In this document: in pieces, positions 8,934-18,518 of the stretch | How the letters are laid out: each line of letters begins with the position of its first letter | Numbering within the stretch: position 1 is the stretch's first letter | Origin: Cognataquiflexum aquatile | Lineage (GTDB): Bacteria; Bacteroidota; Bacteroidia; Cytophagales; Cyclobacteriaceae | Assembly (NCBI RefSeq): GCF_003316845.1 | Contig: NZ_QMIK01000001.1 | Location: forward strand, 1,302,001 to 1,366,000 | Direction: 5' to 3' | DNA: 64,000 nucleotides | Position numbers and translations under genes: made by a program | Notes under the pieces: generated by a model | Told to the model about the DNA's origin: nothing | Databases searched by the model: none | The model's input: only the letters and a program-made list of their open reading frames with translations

Positions 8934-11809
8934 ATGGCTAATTTTTCCGCACAGGTCCTGATAATATTTGTGATTTCATTTATTTTCAATGGCTTGGTGA
9001 TGTACGAATCCATCCCGATCTCCATGGCCAAATCTACATCTTCCTGAAAAGCATTTGCAGATAATCCGACAATGGTGATTTTCCTGCCCTTTGATTTTCT
9101 GATAATTTTTGTGGCTTCCAGACCATTCATCACCGGCATCTGGATGTCCATCAATACCAGGTCATAGTCGGATTCTTTTACCTTTCTGACAGCCTCTGAA
9201 CCATTTCTTGCAACATCATATCCATAGCCCAACTGGGCCATCAGCATATCCATAAAGAGCAAATTGGTGGAGTTATCCTCTGCCAATAAGATTCTCAAAG
9301 GATATTCCTGTGCCATATTTTTCCAGATAAAACCCTCTTCTTCTTCCTCAGGTATATTTTCCTCTGTGTTATCCTCCTTGATCCATATTTTCCCAAATAT
9401 GCTGAAGGAGAACACCGACCCCACACCAAAATCACTTTTGATGGTCAGTTCACCGCCCATGAGTTCGATGATTTTTTGTGAAATCGCCAATCCCAATCCT
9501 GTTCCCTGGTGTTTTTTGGTATTACTGCTATCCAACTGGAAGAAAGGTTTTGTCAACATTTCAATTTTATCGGAAGGGATACCGATGCCGTTATCCTTTA
9601 CTTCAAAGTTTAGAATGACATTTTTTTCAAAAAAGGATTCTGCGGAAATATCCACCGAAATTGTCCCTCCGTCAGGAGTGAATTTTATGGCATTGCCTAT
9701 GATATTGATCAAAATCTGCCTGAGTTTTTCTTTATCCAACTCCACAAAATCAGGCACCATTTCTCCAAATCGGTAAGAAAATTGGAGGTTTTTCTCTTTT
9801 ATCAGCCCTGAAAATATTTTAATTGTTTTTTCAATTTCATTCTTGAAATTAAATACTGATTTATAAAGCGTCATTTCTCCCGATTCAATCTTGGAATAAT
9901 CGAGAATATCCTTGATGATATTGAGCAGGGATTCACCGGAATCCTTGATGATTTGTAAATATTCCTTTTGACTCGAGTCCAAAGAGGTTGTTTCCATCAA
10001 AGGAATGATTCCCAAAAGGCCATTCATCGGCGTCCTAATCTCGTGACTCATGTTTGCAAGGAATTCTGATTTGGCCAAATTAGCTTGTTCGGCAGCCTTC
10101 TTTGCCTCCATCAAACCTCTTTCCCAAAGCTTTTGACCAGTGATGTCACGCGCGATGGACATCACTTTGCTATTGTCAAGTCTAAAAAATCGTGCCTCAA
10201 AGAGTCTTTTACCCGAAGGAATATCCACTTCATATTCCGCTGTCTGCATGTTCCCGCTTTTGATGGTATTGTTAAAAACCTGTTGGATCGGTTTTGCAAG
10301 CTTCTCAGGTAATATTTCGGTCATTTTCTTACCGATGGCACCTTCAAGCGGGGCTACGAGAAGGCTTTTGTCTTTGACATGAAAATCAAGGTACCGGCCT
10401 TCATTGTCATAAATAAAAATAAGATCCGGCAAACTGTTCAAAACGGCCCTCAACCTGTTTTCACTGTTGACAATTTCCTGTTCCCGCTCATACTTCTCTT
10501 GTATGTCGGTGCAAATCCCAACATTTCCCAAAAAATTTCCATCCGCATCAAATTCCAAGGTTTCAAAAATCTTGGTCCTCAACAATTTTCCAGATTTGGT
10601 TTTGAAATCAACCTCAAAGGAAATATTGTCTTTTTTGTGTGAAATGGCTTCGGATAGAATTTTCCCAAGTCTGTGTATATCACTTTTTGAAATGTACTTT
10701 TTGAAATTTTCAGCAAAATCTTCTTTTTCAAACCCCAGAATTTTTTTGACTTCACTTCCTACGCTTGTCATTTTTCCATTTTGATCCTGGAAATAAATAA
10801 AGCCCTTTGTTTCATGCAAAAGCAAAGCCTGCCTCCTAAACAACTCCGAAATCTCGTCTGCATTCTTTGACAATACGCTATTGGTAATCTGGGAATTTTT
10901 GATTGACTTAAATAAAATCAAAATCACAAGAGCCAACAATGCCAACAATGCCAAAATAAGGTAGAAATAGGTACTGAAAATACCCGTCGTCACCACATTA
11001 CGGTCGACCACAAAGACTGTGGTAAATTTGCTTTCTAATGGATAGAGGGAAAATGGGTAATGTTGGATCAGGGATTCAAATTCAATCTTTTCATTTTCAT
11101 TGATGAATTTTCCACGGAAGTCCCCTTTCAATCCTTCATCAACTTGGACGGCCAATTGATTCAAAATATCCTCCTCAATTATAAACCCATCTTTTAACTT
11201 CTGTTGGTGAGTTCCCCTGAGCTTTCCGTCACAAAAAATCAATTTTTCACCCGAAATCCCAAGGTAATAATTGGTCATTTCATCAATAAAAAAACGCTCG
11301 AGATCTACAAAAGCGCGGATAGTGACTTGATTCTTTTTGTTATTCACAACAATCTCATTCTTGCCCAAAGCAGGGTTTATTTGCTGAATGTCAAGTTTGG
11401 ATTTAATAAAATTGTTGCGGTTGTCAAAATGAAAAATTACCGCCTGATCTGGAAACAAGACTTTGATCGTATCCAAAAGATCCCGGTGGTTGTTGAAAAT
11501 TCTCCTTGCCCTTTTTTCAAATGCAAGTATTTCGCTATCACTATTGCGGTAAGTTTCAGGCTCGAGGTTATTGACAAAAAAAGACATGTCATCATAAAAA
11601 GCCGTAAACCTTTTTTCAATCTGTTTGGAGGCAAGTTCAGCCTGTTTATTGAGGGTGGCTTTACTTGAATTAATTTGGTTTTCATTGAGGACCTGGAAAA
11701 ACGCCATTCCCAAAAAAGTGATTAAAAAAACAACAAAAATCCCCAAAACCACTAAAATGCGGTATAAGCCTGTTTCAGATTTGGGCAATGAATAATCTTT
11801 AGGAACCAT
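8915..11809 (-). CDS. Hybrid sensor histidine kinase / response regulator
   Basis: Membrane-bound two-component hybrid of 964 aa. TM1 spans about 17-40, a roughly 230-residue extracytoplasmic region follows, and TM2 lies near 275-300 (TYFYLILALLALLALVILIL). Two PAS domains (about 320-440 and 450-570) precede the dimerisation domain with phospho-acceptor His589 in NMSHEIRTPMNG. The ATPase domain shows NIIGNAIKFTPDGG, DNGIGIPSDKI and GTGLGLAIS. A C-terminal receiver carries Asp888 in LVLMDIQMPVMNG. There is no DNA-binding domain, so output must pass to another protein. The start codon directly follows the stop of the upstream lipoprotein gene, so the two form one unit. The C-terminus overlaps the terminator at 8906-8933. 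Confidence 0.95.
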   Translation of the reverse strand: MVPKDYSLPKSETGLYRILVVLGIFVVFLITFLGMAFFQVLNENQINSSKATLNKQAELASKQIEKRFTAFYDDMSFFVNNLEPETYRNSDSEILAFEKRARRIFNNHRDLLDTIKVLFPDQAVIFHFDNRNNFIKSKLDIQQINPALGKNEIVVNNKKNQVTIRAFVDLERFFIDEMTNYYLGISGEKLIFCDGKLRGTHQQKLKDGFIIEEDILNQLAVQVDEGLKGDFRGKFINENEKIEFESLIQHYPFSLYPLESKFTTVFVVDRNVVTTGIFSTYFYLILALLALLALVILILFKSIKNSQITNSVLSKNADEISELFRRQALLLHETKGFIYFQDQNGKMTSVGSEVKKILGFEKEDFAENFKKYISKSDIHRLGKILSEAISHKKDNISFEVDFKTKSGKLLRTKIFETLEFDADGNFLGNVGICTDIQEKYEREQEIVNSENRLRAVLNSLPDLIFIYDNEGRYLDFHVKDKSLLVAPLEGAIGKKMTEILPEKLAKPIQQVFNNTIKSGNMQTAEYEVDIPSGKRLFEARFFRLDNSKVMSIARDITGQKLWERGLMEAKKAAEQANLAKSEFLANMSHEIRTPMNGLLGIIPLMETTSLDSSQKEYLQIIKDSGESLLNIIKDILDYSKIESGEMTLYKSVFNFKNEIEKTIKIFSGLIKEKNLQFSYRFGEMVPDFVELDKEKLRQILINIIGNAIKFTPDGGTISVDISAESFFEKNVILNFEVKDNGIGIPSDKIEMLTKPFFQLDSSNTKKHQGTGLGLAISQKIIELMGGELTIKSDFGVGSVFSFSIFGKIWIKEDNTEENIPEEEEEGFIWKNMAQEYPLRILLAEDNSTNLLFMDMLMAQLGYGYDVARNGSEAVRKVKESDYDLVLMDIQMPVMNGLEATKIIRKSKGRKITIVGLSANAFQEDVDLAMEIGMDSYITKPLKINEITNIIRTCAEKLAIKKEVD

Positions 11810-12802
11810 CTAAAATTGGATTTCAAGAACATACCAATTGAGTTTGCTCATTTTTTTTGCTAATATTTTGAGTTTCGCATTATTCTCAGATAGAGACAGG
11901 GTCTCCTCGTTGGCATTGATGATTTTGTCGGCAATAATACGGACATTTTTATCCTTGCTTTTAAATAAATTGAAATCTTCCTTCCTGTAACTATCCGAGG
12001 TGATAGTTTGGGTATAGGCATAGTTTTTAAGAGACGGAAGCGCAAGGGCTTCGATGGCCTTTGCTTTTCCTGCTACCACTGTCCCGTTTCCATCCACAAT
12101 AATCAGTTCCTGAGTCGATTTGTTGATATAATTTTCAATGATATCATTCAAAGTGATGTCGAAGCCCAAAACCATTTTCAAATCTCCATCGACGTACACA
12201 GGATGTGCTAAGGTTACCATCCACCCTCTTCCGACAGGATCTATGTACATTTCATCTACCCAAACAGGTCCCTTGGAGGGGTTATGCTGTTCATCCCCTT
12301 CGTAATAGAAATTGAATTTGGTCAAATCAAGATCCGGTTCCAACATCTCCTCGACGTTAAAGGGAGGATAAAGTCTATTGAGTTGGACTTTGGAATTGAA
12401 ATAGACCTGGGATACAGTCGGGTATTTTTCTGTGATTTTTTTAAACTCCTCATCCAAAGGATTGGTCAAAAGTATCATTTGACGAATAGCTTCTCTATCC
12501 TTGCCGAAATTTGAAAAAAAGAGAGAACTGTATTCGGGATTTGCCCCCGGTTCGGAATTGGAAGAAATACCTTCCAATTTGAAATCACTATCTGCTATGC
12601 CCCCCGAAGGGTTTTCCAACAGATTTTGGCTCGTTGCACCCAATTTGATTATTTCTTCCTCCAGAAGACCAAGGTCATATTCAAGTAATGAAACAAAGGT
12701 GTTGATTTCAAAAAAATCAGCTTGGGCTCCATTATCACTGGAAGGCTGACATGAAACAAAGCTAAAAAAAACAAAAACCGCGATAAGGGTTGACACTTTC
12801 AT
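11810..12802 (-). CDS. Cache-type sensor lipoprotein, likely partner of the hybrid kinase
   Basis: A 330-aa protein with a lipoprotein signal (MKVSTLIAVFVFFSFVSC, Cys18 lipidated). The body resembles a double Cache (PDC) ligand-binding domain: a long N-terminal helix, then VYFNSKVQLNRLYPPF, then the typical GRGWMVTLAHPVYVDGDLKM followed by VLGFDITLNDIIENYI. Cache domains bind small extracellular ligands and are normally built into the kinase itself. Here one is a separate lipoprotein whose stop codon touches the kinase start codon. I infer a periplasmic ligand-binding accessory for that kinase. The ligand is unknown; the Cache call is by sequence look only. Confidence 0.75.
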   Translation of the reverse strand: MKVSTLIAVFVFFSFVSCQPSSDNGAQADFFEINTFVSLLEYDLGLLEEEIIKLGATSQNLLENPSGGIADSDFKLEGISSNSEPGANPEYSSLFFSNFGKDREAIRQMILLTNPLDEEFKKITEKYPTVSQVYFNSKVQLNRLYPPFNVEEMLEPDLDLTKFNFYYEGDEQHNPSKGPVWVDEMYIDPVGRGWMVTLAHPVYVDGDLKMVLGFDITLNDIIENYINKSTQELIIVDGNGTVVAGKAKAIEALALPSLKNYAYTQTITSDSYRKEDFNLFKSKDKNVRIIADKIINANEETLSLSENNAKLKILAKKMSKLNWYVLEIQF

Positions 12803-12829
12803 TTTTATGCTTTAAGTAATTCCTTAAAT

Positions 12830-13069
12830 CTAAAGATTTTCAAGCTGTTTTTGAAAGCTTTCTCCCATTTCTTTAAATCTTGAAACAACCTTATCAAAAA
12901 ATTCTCCCTGATAAAATGAATCCAGGTCAGATTCCTCCAAGATGTCCGTTTCAGGAATCTTGAAGGTTTGTTCCATAGGGCCCAATTCATATTTTAACAG
13001 GTATTTATTGTTCCAAGAAAACACCGAAACCCTGATTCCGTCCTTTGAAAACTCGCTGACTACCCTCAT
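12830..13069 (-). CDS. Small conserved-looking protein downstream of OsmC, 79 aa
   Basis: I do not recognise a named family. The 79-aa product is soluble, with a beta-rich first half (VVSEFSKDGIRVSVFSWNNK, then YLLKYEL) and a helical, acidic second half. It starts within the stop codon of the OsmC gene (4-base ATGA overlap), the mark of translational coupling. It ends 28 bases before the sensor lipoprotein gene on the same strand. A competing frame at 12805-12990 lacks this coupling and was left out. The likely role is an accessory of the OsmC protein, but this is inferred only from position. Confidence 0.65.
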   Translation of the reverse strand: MRVVSEFSKDGIRVSVFSWNNKYLLKYELGPMEQTFKIPETDILEESDLDSFYQGEFFDKVVSRFKEMGESFQKQLENL

Positions 13070-13482
13070 TCCGGTCTCCTGACTTCAGAGATATGTCTGA
13101 TTTCTGACTTTAAGGATGAGGCTACCGAACAGTATTTTTCTACTGCCAAGGTTACAACTTTGGCGAATTCTTCCTCAGTAGCATCAGGGGAAACCAATAC
13201 AAATTTCATATCAATCTGGGTATAATATTTTGGGATTCCTTCGTGCCTATTGCCTATTATTTCAATAAAAAAATCAGTGATGGTCCTTCTCTTCTTTTTC
13301 ATCATCAGGACGGCATCCACAGCTGAGCAACCCCCTAAAGCCGATAAAAGCAATTCCATGGGAGATTGGGCTTTCTTGTGCTCGCTGTCGTACATATCGA
13401 TATCCACTTTGTTGCCAAAGTGATTGGTAGATTCATATTCCATATCCGCCTTCATTCTGACGGTGACGTGTTTTTTGCTCAT
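13066..13482 (-). CDS. OsmC family peroxiredoxin-like protein
   Basis: A 138-aa OsmC/YhfA-type protein. These are cytoplasmic dimers that reduce organic hydroperoxides with two cysteines. Both are present: one in LLLSALGGCSAVDAVLM on the central helix and one in KYCSVASSLK. The N-terminal beta-sheet (VTVRMKADMEYESTNHFGN) and the PMELLL helix start are typical. The start ATG is at 13480-13482. It overlaps the small gene 12830-13069 by 4 bases. The region upstream is filled by short-word repeats, which must also hold its promoter. Confidence 0.9.
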   Translation of the reverse strand: MSKKHVTVRMKADMEYESTNHFGNKVDIDMYDSEHKKAQSPMELLLSALGGCSAVDAVLMMKKKRRTITDFFIEIIGNRHEGIPKYYTQIDMKFVLVSPDATEEEFAKVVTLAVEKYCSVASSLKSEIRHISEVRRPE

Positions 13483-13487
13483 TGCGG

Positions 13488-13602
13488 TTGGTTTATTAGG
13501 TTAATGGTATTTGGTTATTGGGTTATTGGTTATCGGGTTCTAGGTGTTGTAATTGTTATAGTGGTTGTAATTGTTGTCTGCTTTGCGTTGTCTGGTTGTT
13601 AA
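13488..13602. repeat. TTGGTTA/GTTGTAAT short-word intergenic repeat
   Basis: A degenerate G/T-rich run built from words such as GGTTATTGG and GTTGTAATTGTT, just upstream of the OsmC gene. Positions 13546-13580 match 41771-41805 with only 2 differences in 35 bases, so this is a dispersed family and not chance. No coding potential. Confidence 0.75.
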
Positions 13603-13608
13603 GTTTTC

Positions 13609-13692
13609 ATCACCTCTTACTTCTGACTTCCAACTTCCTTACATCCTAACTTCCCACTTCATACTTCTTACTTCCCACATCCTACTTCCCCT
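13609..13692. repeat. ACTTCTTACTTCC pyrimidine-rich intergenic repeat
   Basis: A C/T-rich string of near-copies of ACTTCC and TTACTTC, ending at the stop codon of icmF. Related words recur at 42095-42168 and 63320-63377. No terminator-like hairpin can be formed from it alone. Confidence 0.7.
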
Positions 13693-16600
13693 ACATATTC
13701 CTTCTGTACTGGCCGCCTACTTCATAAAGTGACCTTGTAATCTGTCCCAAAGAACAGGTTTTGGCAGCTTCCATCAGTCTTTCAAATATGTTTTCATTCC
13801 GAACAGCGACATGTTGTAGTTCGTTCAACTGGCTTGACGTCAGGTCGGCGTTTTTTTCATGAAGTTGGAGAAGCGTCTGAATCTGGGCTTCTTTTTCTTC
13901 TTGGGTCGCACGGATGACCTCGCCTGGAATGACAGTCGGTGAACCTTCAGATGACAGGAATGTATTGACTCCGATAATCGGATATTCTCCGGTATGTTTC
14001 AAAGTCTCGTAATAGAGGCTTTCTTCCTGGATTTTACCCCTTTGGTACATCGTCTCCATAGCACCTAGGACTCCTCCCCTTTCGGTAATTCTGTCAAATT
14101 CTTTATATACCGCTTCCTCTACCAAATCTGTAAGTTCTTCGATGATAAAAGCCCCCTGAATCGGGTTTTCATTTTTTGCCAATCCCAATTCCTTGTTGAT
14201 GATCAGTTGAATGGCCATAGCCCGCCTAACGGAAGCTTCTGTCGGAGTAGTGATGGCTTCGTCATAAGCATTCGTGTGAAGGGAATTGCAATTGTCATAG
14301 ATCGCATACAGTGCCTGAAGCGTCGTACGGATATCATTGAAGTCAATCTCCTGTGCATGTAGCGAGCGCCCTGAAGTCTGGATATGGTACTTGAGCATTT
14401 GCGAACGCTCATTCGCACCATATTTCAATTTCATTGCCTTTGCCCAGATCCTTCTTGCAACCCTGCCGATTACTGCATATTCCGGATCAATCCCATTGGA
14501 AAAGAAGAAGGAAAGGTTCGGCGCAAATTGGTTGATGTCCATTCCCCTTGATACATAATATTCCACATAGGTAAAACCATTGGAAAGTGTCAAAGCCAAT
14601 TGGGTAATCGGATTTGCTCCGGCCTCAGCGATATGGTAACCCGAAATAGAAACAGAATAAAAATTTCTGACATTTTGGTCAATAAAATACTGCTGCATAT
14701 CCCCCATCAATCTCAGGGAAAATTCAGTGGAGAAAATGCAGGTATTCTGAGCCTGATCTTCTTTGAGAATGTCAGCCTGTACGGTTCCTCTTACATTGGC
14801 CAAAGTAAAAGCCTTGATTTTTTCATAGGCTTCCTTCGGCAAAACCTGATCGCCTGTCACGCCCAAAAGCATCAGGCCAAGGCCGTCATTTCCTTCAGGA
14901 ATAGGAGCATTGTAAGTAGGCCGTATAGCACCCTTCTCTTTGTAGATGGCTTCTATTTTGGAATTGACCTCTTCTTCCAATCCATTTTCTTTGATATAAA
15001 TCTCACATTGCTGGTCAATGGCCGCATTCATAAAAAATGCCGTCATGGCTGCAGCAGGACCGTTTATCGTCATGGATACCGAGGTCATCGGGTTGGTAAG
15101 GTTAAACCCTGAATACAGCTTCTTGGCATCATCCAAGCAACAAATGTTGACTCCGGAATTTCCGATTTTGCCATAGATATCAGGTCTGTAATCCGGATCC
15201 TCACCGTACAAGGTCACTGAATCAAATGCTGTAGAAAGTCTTTTGGCAGGCAATCCTTTAGATACATAATGGAAGCGCTTATTGGTCCTCTCGGGCCCTC
15301 CTTCTCCTGCAAACATCCTCGTGGGATCTTCTCCTTCCCGCTTGAAAGGGAAAACGCCTGAGGTGTAGGGAAATTCCCCGGGTACGTTTTCTGTCAGTCC
15401 CCATTTCAACAAATCTCCCCAAGCTTCATATTTTGGAAGGGAAATCTTCGGGATTTTGGATTGGGAAAGGGAAGTGTAATAAGTCTGAATCTTGATTTCC
15501 TTATCCCTGACTTTGAACACATAAAAATCATCTACATACTTTTGCGCTTTTTCAGGCCATTGTTCAAGCCATTTTTTGTTTTTGGGATCAAGCTCCAATT
15601 CTACTTGCGCATAGACTTCCTGAAGTTCTTTGACCAATCTATCAACATCAGCCACTTTCGTGGATTTGACTGCCTTTATTGATTTTTGGATGCTATAAAG
15701 CTTTTGGGCTACTTCCTTTTGGGCAGCCACCCATTTGTCATAACCCCGGTTATTTTCGGAGATTTCTGACAGGTACCTGGTTCGTGCTGGAGGAATGATA
15801 TATATCTTTTCAGACATTTCCTTACTGAGCTTAAAGGAAGTCTGCAGGTCAACGCCTGTTTTTTCTACCATTTTATGGATAATCCCTTTGTAAAGGTTAT
15901 TCATCCCCGGATCATTGAATTGTGAAGCAATGGTACCGAAAACGGGAATATCCTCGTCGGCTATATCCCAAAGATAATGGTTGCGTTTGTATTGTTTTTT
16001 GACATCTCGGAGTGCATCCTGCGCACCTCTTTTGTCAAACTTGTTTAGAGCAATGATATCCGCAAAATCAAGCATGTCGATTTTCTCCAATTGGGTGGCG
16101 GCACCATATTCGGGCGTCATCACATACAATGACATGTCTGAGTGCTCGATGATCTCGGTGTCCGACTGACCGATTCCTGAAGTTTCCAAAATAATCAAGT
16201 CGAAATCGGCTGCTTTGACAATATCTACCGCATCCTGCACATATTTGGAAAGGGCAAGATTGGATTGCCTTGTGGCCAACGACCGCATGTAGACATGGGA
16301 ATGATTGATGGCATTCATTCGGATTCTGTCGCCCAAAAGCGCACCTCCGGTCTTCCTTTTGGAAGGATCTACCGAGATTATGGCAATGTTTTTATCAGTA
16401 AAATCAATCAAAAACCTCCTGACCAATTCATCCACAAGGGAAGATTTGCCCGCTCCTCCCGTACCGGTGATTCCCAAAACTGGAGCTTTGCTGTTGCTTG
16501 CCGATTTCCTGATTTCTTCCAAAAGGGATTTACTTTCCTCAGGAAAATTCTCCGCAGCAGAAATAATCCGCGCAATGCTTGATTGATTCGATTTGTCCAA

Positions 16601-17068
16601 TTTGATGTTTTGGAAATCATCTCCAACCGGGAAATCAGAGGTACTGACAAGGTCATTGATCATGCCCTGCAAACCCATCGCACGTCCGTCGTCGGGTGAA
16701 TAAATCCGGGTGATCCCATATTCATGCAGTTCTTTGATCTCCTCGGGCAAAATCGTGCCTCCTCCACCGCCAAAAATCTTGATATGACCTGCGCCTTGCT
16801 CCTGAAGCAAATCAAACATGTATTTGAAAAATTCCACATGGCCACCTTGGTAGGAGGTGATTGCAATCGCCTGAACATCCTCCTGAATGGCACAATCGAC
16901 AATTTCTTGAACCGACCTGTTGTGGCCGAGGTGGATCACCTCACAGCCTGTCGCCTGGATGATCCTCCTCATAATGTTGATCGCAGCGTCATGCCCATCA
17001 AAAAGAGAGGCAGCGGTAACAAGTCTGATGTGGTTTTTGGGTTTATAAATCTCTTGCGTAATTGACAT
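13691..17068 (-). CDS. icmF: Fused isobutyryl-CoA mutase (IcmF)
   Basis: B12-dependent isomerase that interconverts isobutyryl-CoA and n-butyryl-CoA, fused to its own GTPase chaperone; 1125 aa, close to known IcmF. Domain order: B12-binding domain (about 12-150) with the cobalt-ligating His26 in [10 protein letters not shown]; MeaB-like G domain (about 190-420) with Walker [10 protein letters not shown] and NKFD; a linker; and the large mutase barrel (about 560-1125) with the IcmF-type [20 protein letters not shown]. Gln774 in AQNTCIF stands where methylmalonyl-CoA mutase has an Arg that binds the substrate carboxylate, which favours isobutyryl-CoA. The gene stands alone, with repeats at its 3' end. 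Confidence 0.93.
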   Translation of the reverse strand: MSITQEIYKPKNHIRLVTAASLFDGHDAAINIMRRIIQATGCEVIHLGHNRSVQEIVDCAIQEDVQAIAITSYQGGHVEFFKYMFDLLQEQGAGHIKIFGGGGGTILPEEIKELHEYGITRIYSPDDGRAMGLQGMINDLVSTSDFPVGDDFQNIKLDKSNQSSIARIISAAENFPEESKSLLEEIRKSASNSKAPVLGITGTGGAGKSSLVDELVRRFLIDFTDKNIAIISVDPSKRKTGGALLGDRIRMNAINHSHVYMRSLATRQSNLALSKYVQDAVDIVKAADFDLIILETSGIGQSDTEIIEHSDMSLYVMTPEYGAATQLEKIDMLDFADIIALNKFDKRGAQDALRDVKKQYKRNHYLWDIADEDIPVFGTIASQFNDPGMNNLYKGIIHKMVEKTGVDLQTSFKLSKEMSEKIYIIPPARTRYLSEISENNRGYDKWVAAQKEVAQKLYSIQKSIKAVKSTKVADVDRLVKELQEVYAQVELELDPKNKKWLEQWPEKAQKYVDDFYVFKVRDKEIKIQTYYTSLSQSKIPKISLPKYEAWGDLLKWGLTENVPGEFPYTSGVFPFKREGEDPTRMFAGEGGPERTNKRFHYVSKGLPAKRLSTAFDSVTLYGEDPDYRPDIYGKIGNSGVNICCLDDAKKLYSGFNLTNPMTSVSMTINGPAAAMTAFFMNAAIDQQCEIYIKENGLEEEVNSKIEAIYKEKGAIRPTYNAPIPEGNDGLGLMLLGVTGDQVLPKEAYEKIKAFTLANVRGTVQADILKEDQAQNTCIFSTEFSLRLMGDMQQYFIDQNVRNFYSVSISGYHIAEAGANPITQLALTLSNGFTYVEYYVSRGMDINQFAPNLSFFFSNGIDPEYAVIGRVARRIWAKAMKLKYGANERSQMLKYHIQTSGRSLHAQEIDFNDIRTTLQALYAIYDNCNSLHTNAYDEAITTPTEASVRRAMAIQLIINKELGLAKNENPIQGAFIIEELTDLVEEAVYKEFDRITERGGVLGAMETMYQRGKIQEESLYYETLKHTGEYPIIGVNTFLSSEGSPTVIPGEVIRATQEEKEAQIQTLLQLHEKNADLTSSQLNELQHVAVRNENIFERLMEAAKTCSLGQITRSLYEVGGQYRRNM

Positions 17069-17429
17069 TTTATTTGGGTTAATATGTCCTACAAACAGCC
17101 GAAGATCATCAGTGTTTGGGATGATAAATGGAATAAATTAATTCATAAATAATCGAATGCGAATATAAGAAAAATAAAAAAGTCGAAAGGTTAAAAAACC
17201 AGTCTTTCCCAAACATTATTTGGAATTATATCTCCATAATACTTATCACCAAACAGACTTTGGATTTCTCTCCAAAATACAGGGGAATTCACAACTCTTT
17301 TACAAAAAGAGAATCATTTTTATTCCTGACCAATATCAGCGTTTTTGAGACTTTTGACTCTTTTCTTTGTAGGGTACACCGATAAAATGGCTTAAATTCG
17401 GATTCAGCCATCCACTTAACTTGATTCTT
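17069..17429. other. Intergenic region between divergent icmF and M50 protease genes
   Basis: About 360 bases with no gene on either strand. It should contain both promoters. The region near 17335-17375 has several TTTG words but no clean TTTG-N20-TAnnTTTG pair, so I do not mark one. No hairpin or repeat stands out. Confidence 0.5.
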
Positions 17430-18518
17430 ATGAAATTATCCTTGTCATTGGGAAGTTACAAAAATGTAAAGGTTTTTATCCATTGGACTTTTTCACTCTT
17501 ACTTTTATGGATCATTATTTCCAATTTCCGACAAGGGATGCCGGGAATGGATATTCTGTGGATCATCATCTTTGTTTTGGCACTTTTTGCCTGTGTTGTT
17601 TTTCATGAATTTGGACATGCTTTGGCCGCCCAGAAATATGGGATTCAGACCAAGGACATCGTCTTGTATCCTATCGGTGGTGTTGCCAGGCTGGAAAAAT
17701 TACCCGAAGAACCCAAGCAGGAACTTTGGGTTGCCATAGCAGGTCCTTTGGTGAATATTGGGATATTCTTGATTTTATCGCTTGTCCTGAATTTTACAGG
17801 ATTTGACATGAGCAATCTGGAACAGCTCGAAAGTATCAAAATCGGTCCCAGCACCATAGTCCTCTACCTTGCTTCTGCTAATTTGATCTTGGCACTTTTC
17901 AATCTCATTCCTGCATTTCCTATGGATGGAGGAAGGATTTTGAGGGCATTTTTGGCGATCCGTATGCCAAGAGCAAAGGCTACCAAAATCGCAGGAAGCA
18001 TCGGTCAATTTTTGGCTATTTTCTTTATTTTCTTTGGCCTTTTCAATAACCCCATATTGGTTCTGATCGGGGTATTTATTTTTCTTGGAGCAGCAGCTGA
18101 AGTCAGCCATACTCAACAGGAAAGTTTGCTCAAAGGGTTTAAGGTAAAAGATGCCTTAATGATGAAATTCCAGATTCTTGGTATAGACGCACCGCTTTCG
18201 AAGGCAGTTGAAAAGTTACTCAATTCCCAGGCTACTCATTTTGTGGTCGTCAAGGACGATGTCGCAGTAGGAACTTTGAGCAGAAATGAAATCATCAAGG
18301 GATTGCAGGAGGGTGGAGAAAACCTGTTGATTGAAAAAGTCGCTGATTTGAATCCTATGAAAGTAGAAACAGAAGAAGACTTGGATGAGGCTTGGAAAAG
18401 GATGCTCACAGAAAGTAGGAAAGTTGCTTTTGTAATAGAAAACGGTCATTTTCTCGGGATATTGGACCAAGAAAATATCAGTGAATTTGTCATGGTGAAG
18501 ACAGCCATCAGCAAATGA
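17430..18518 (+). CDS. Site-2 protease family (M50) membrane metalloprotease with CBS pair
   Basis: Intramembrane zinc protease of 362 aa. The zinc site is HEFGH (FHEFGHALAAQKYG) in the second membrane segment and the third ligand is in FPMDGGRILRA. About six hydrophobic segments fill residues 15-225. Two CBS motifs (about 235-360) follow and may bind adenosine nucleotides. I chose ATG 17430 over the in-frame TTG at 17421, because it gives MKLSLSLGSYKNVKVFIHW, the usual N-terminus. The last codons overlap the next gene (ATGA at 18515-18518), so the protease and the Ca2+ pump are co-translated. The substrate is unknown. Confidence 0.92.
   Translation: MKLSLSLGSYKNVKVFIHWTFSLLLLWIIISNFRQGMPGMDILWIIIFVLALFACVVFHEFGHALAAQKYGIQTKDIVLYPIGGVARLEKLPEEPKQELWVAIAGPLVNIGIFLILSLVLNFTGFDMSNLEQLESIKIGPSTIVLYLASANLILALFNLIPAFPMDGGRILRAFLAIRMPRAKATKIAGSIGQFLAIFFIFFGLFNNPILVLIGVFIFLGAAAEVSHTQQESLLKGFKVKDALMMKFQILGIDAPLSKAVEKLLNSQATHFVVVKDDVAVGTLSRNEIIKGLQEGGENLLIEKVADLNPMKVETEEDLDEAWKRMLTESRKVAFVIENGHFLGILDQENISEFVMVKTAISK

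Noticed and set aside
12805-12990. 61-codon frame overlapping the small OsmC partner
   Set aside because: No coupling to its neighbours and biased composition; the overlapping 12830-13069 frame fits better.
13488-13692. CRISPR-like array
   Set aside because: Words drift and have no regular spacer length or constant repeat; no cas gene is present.
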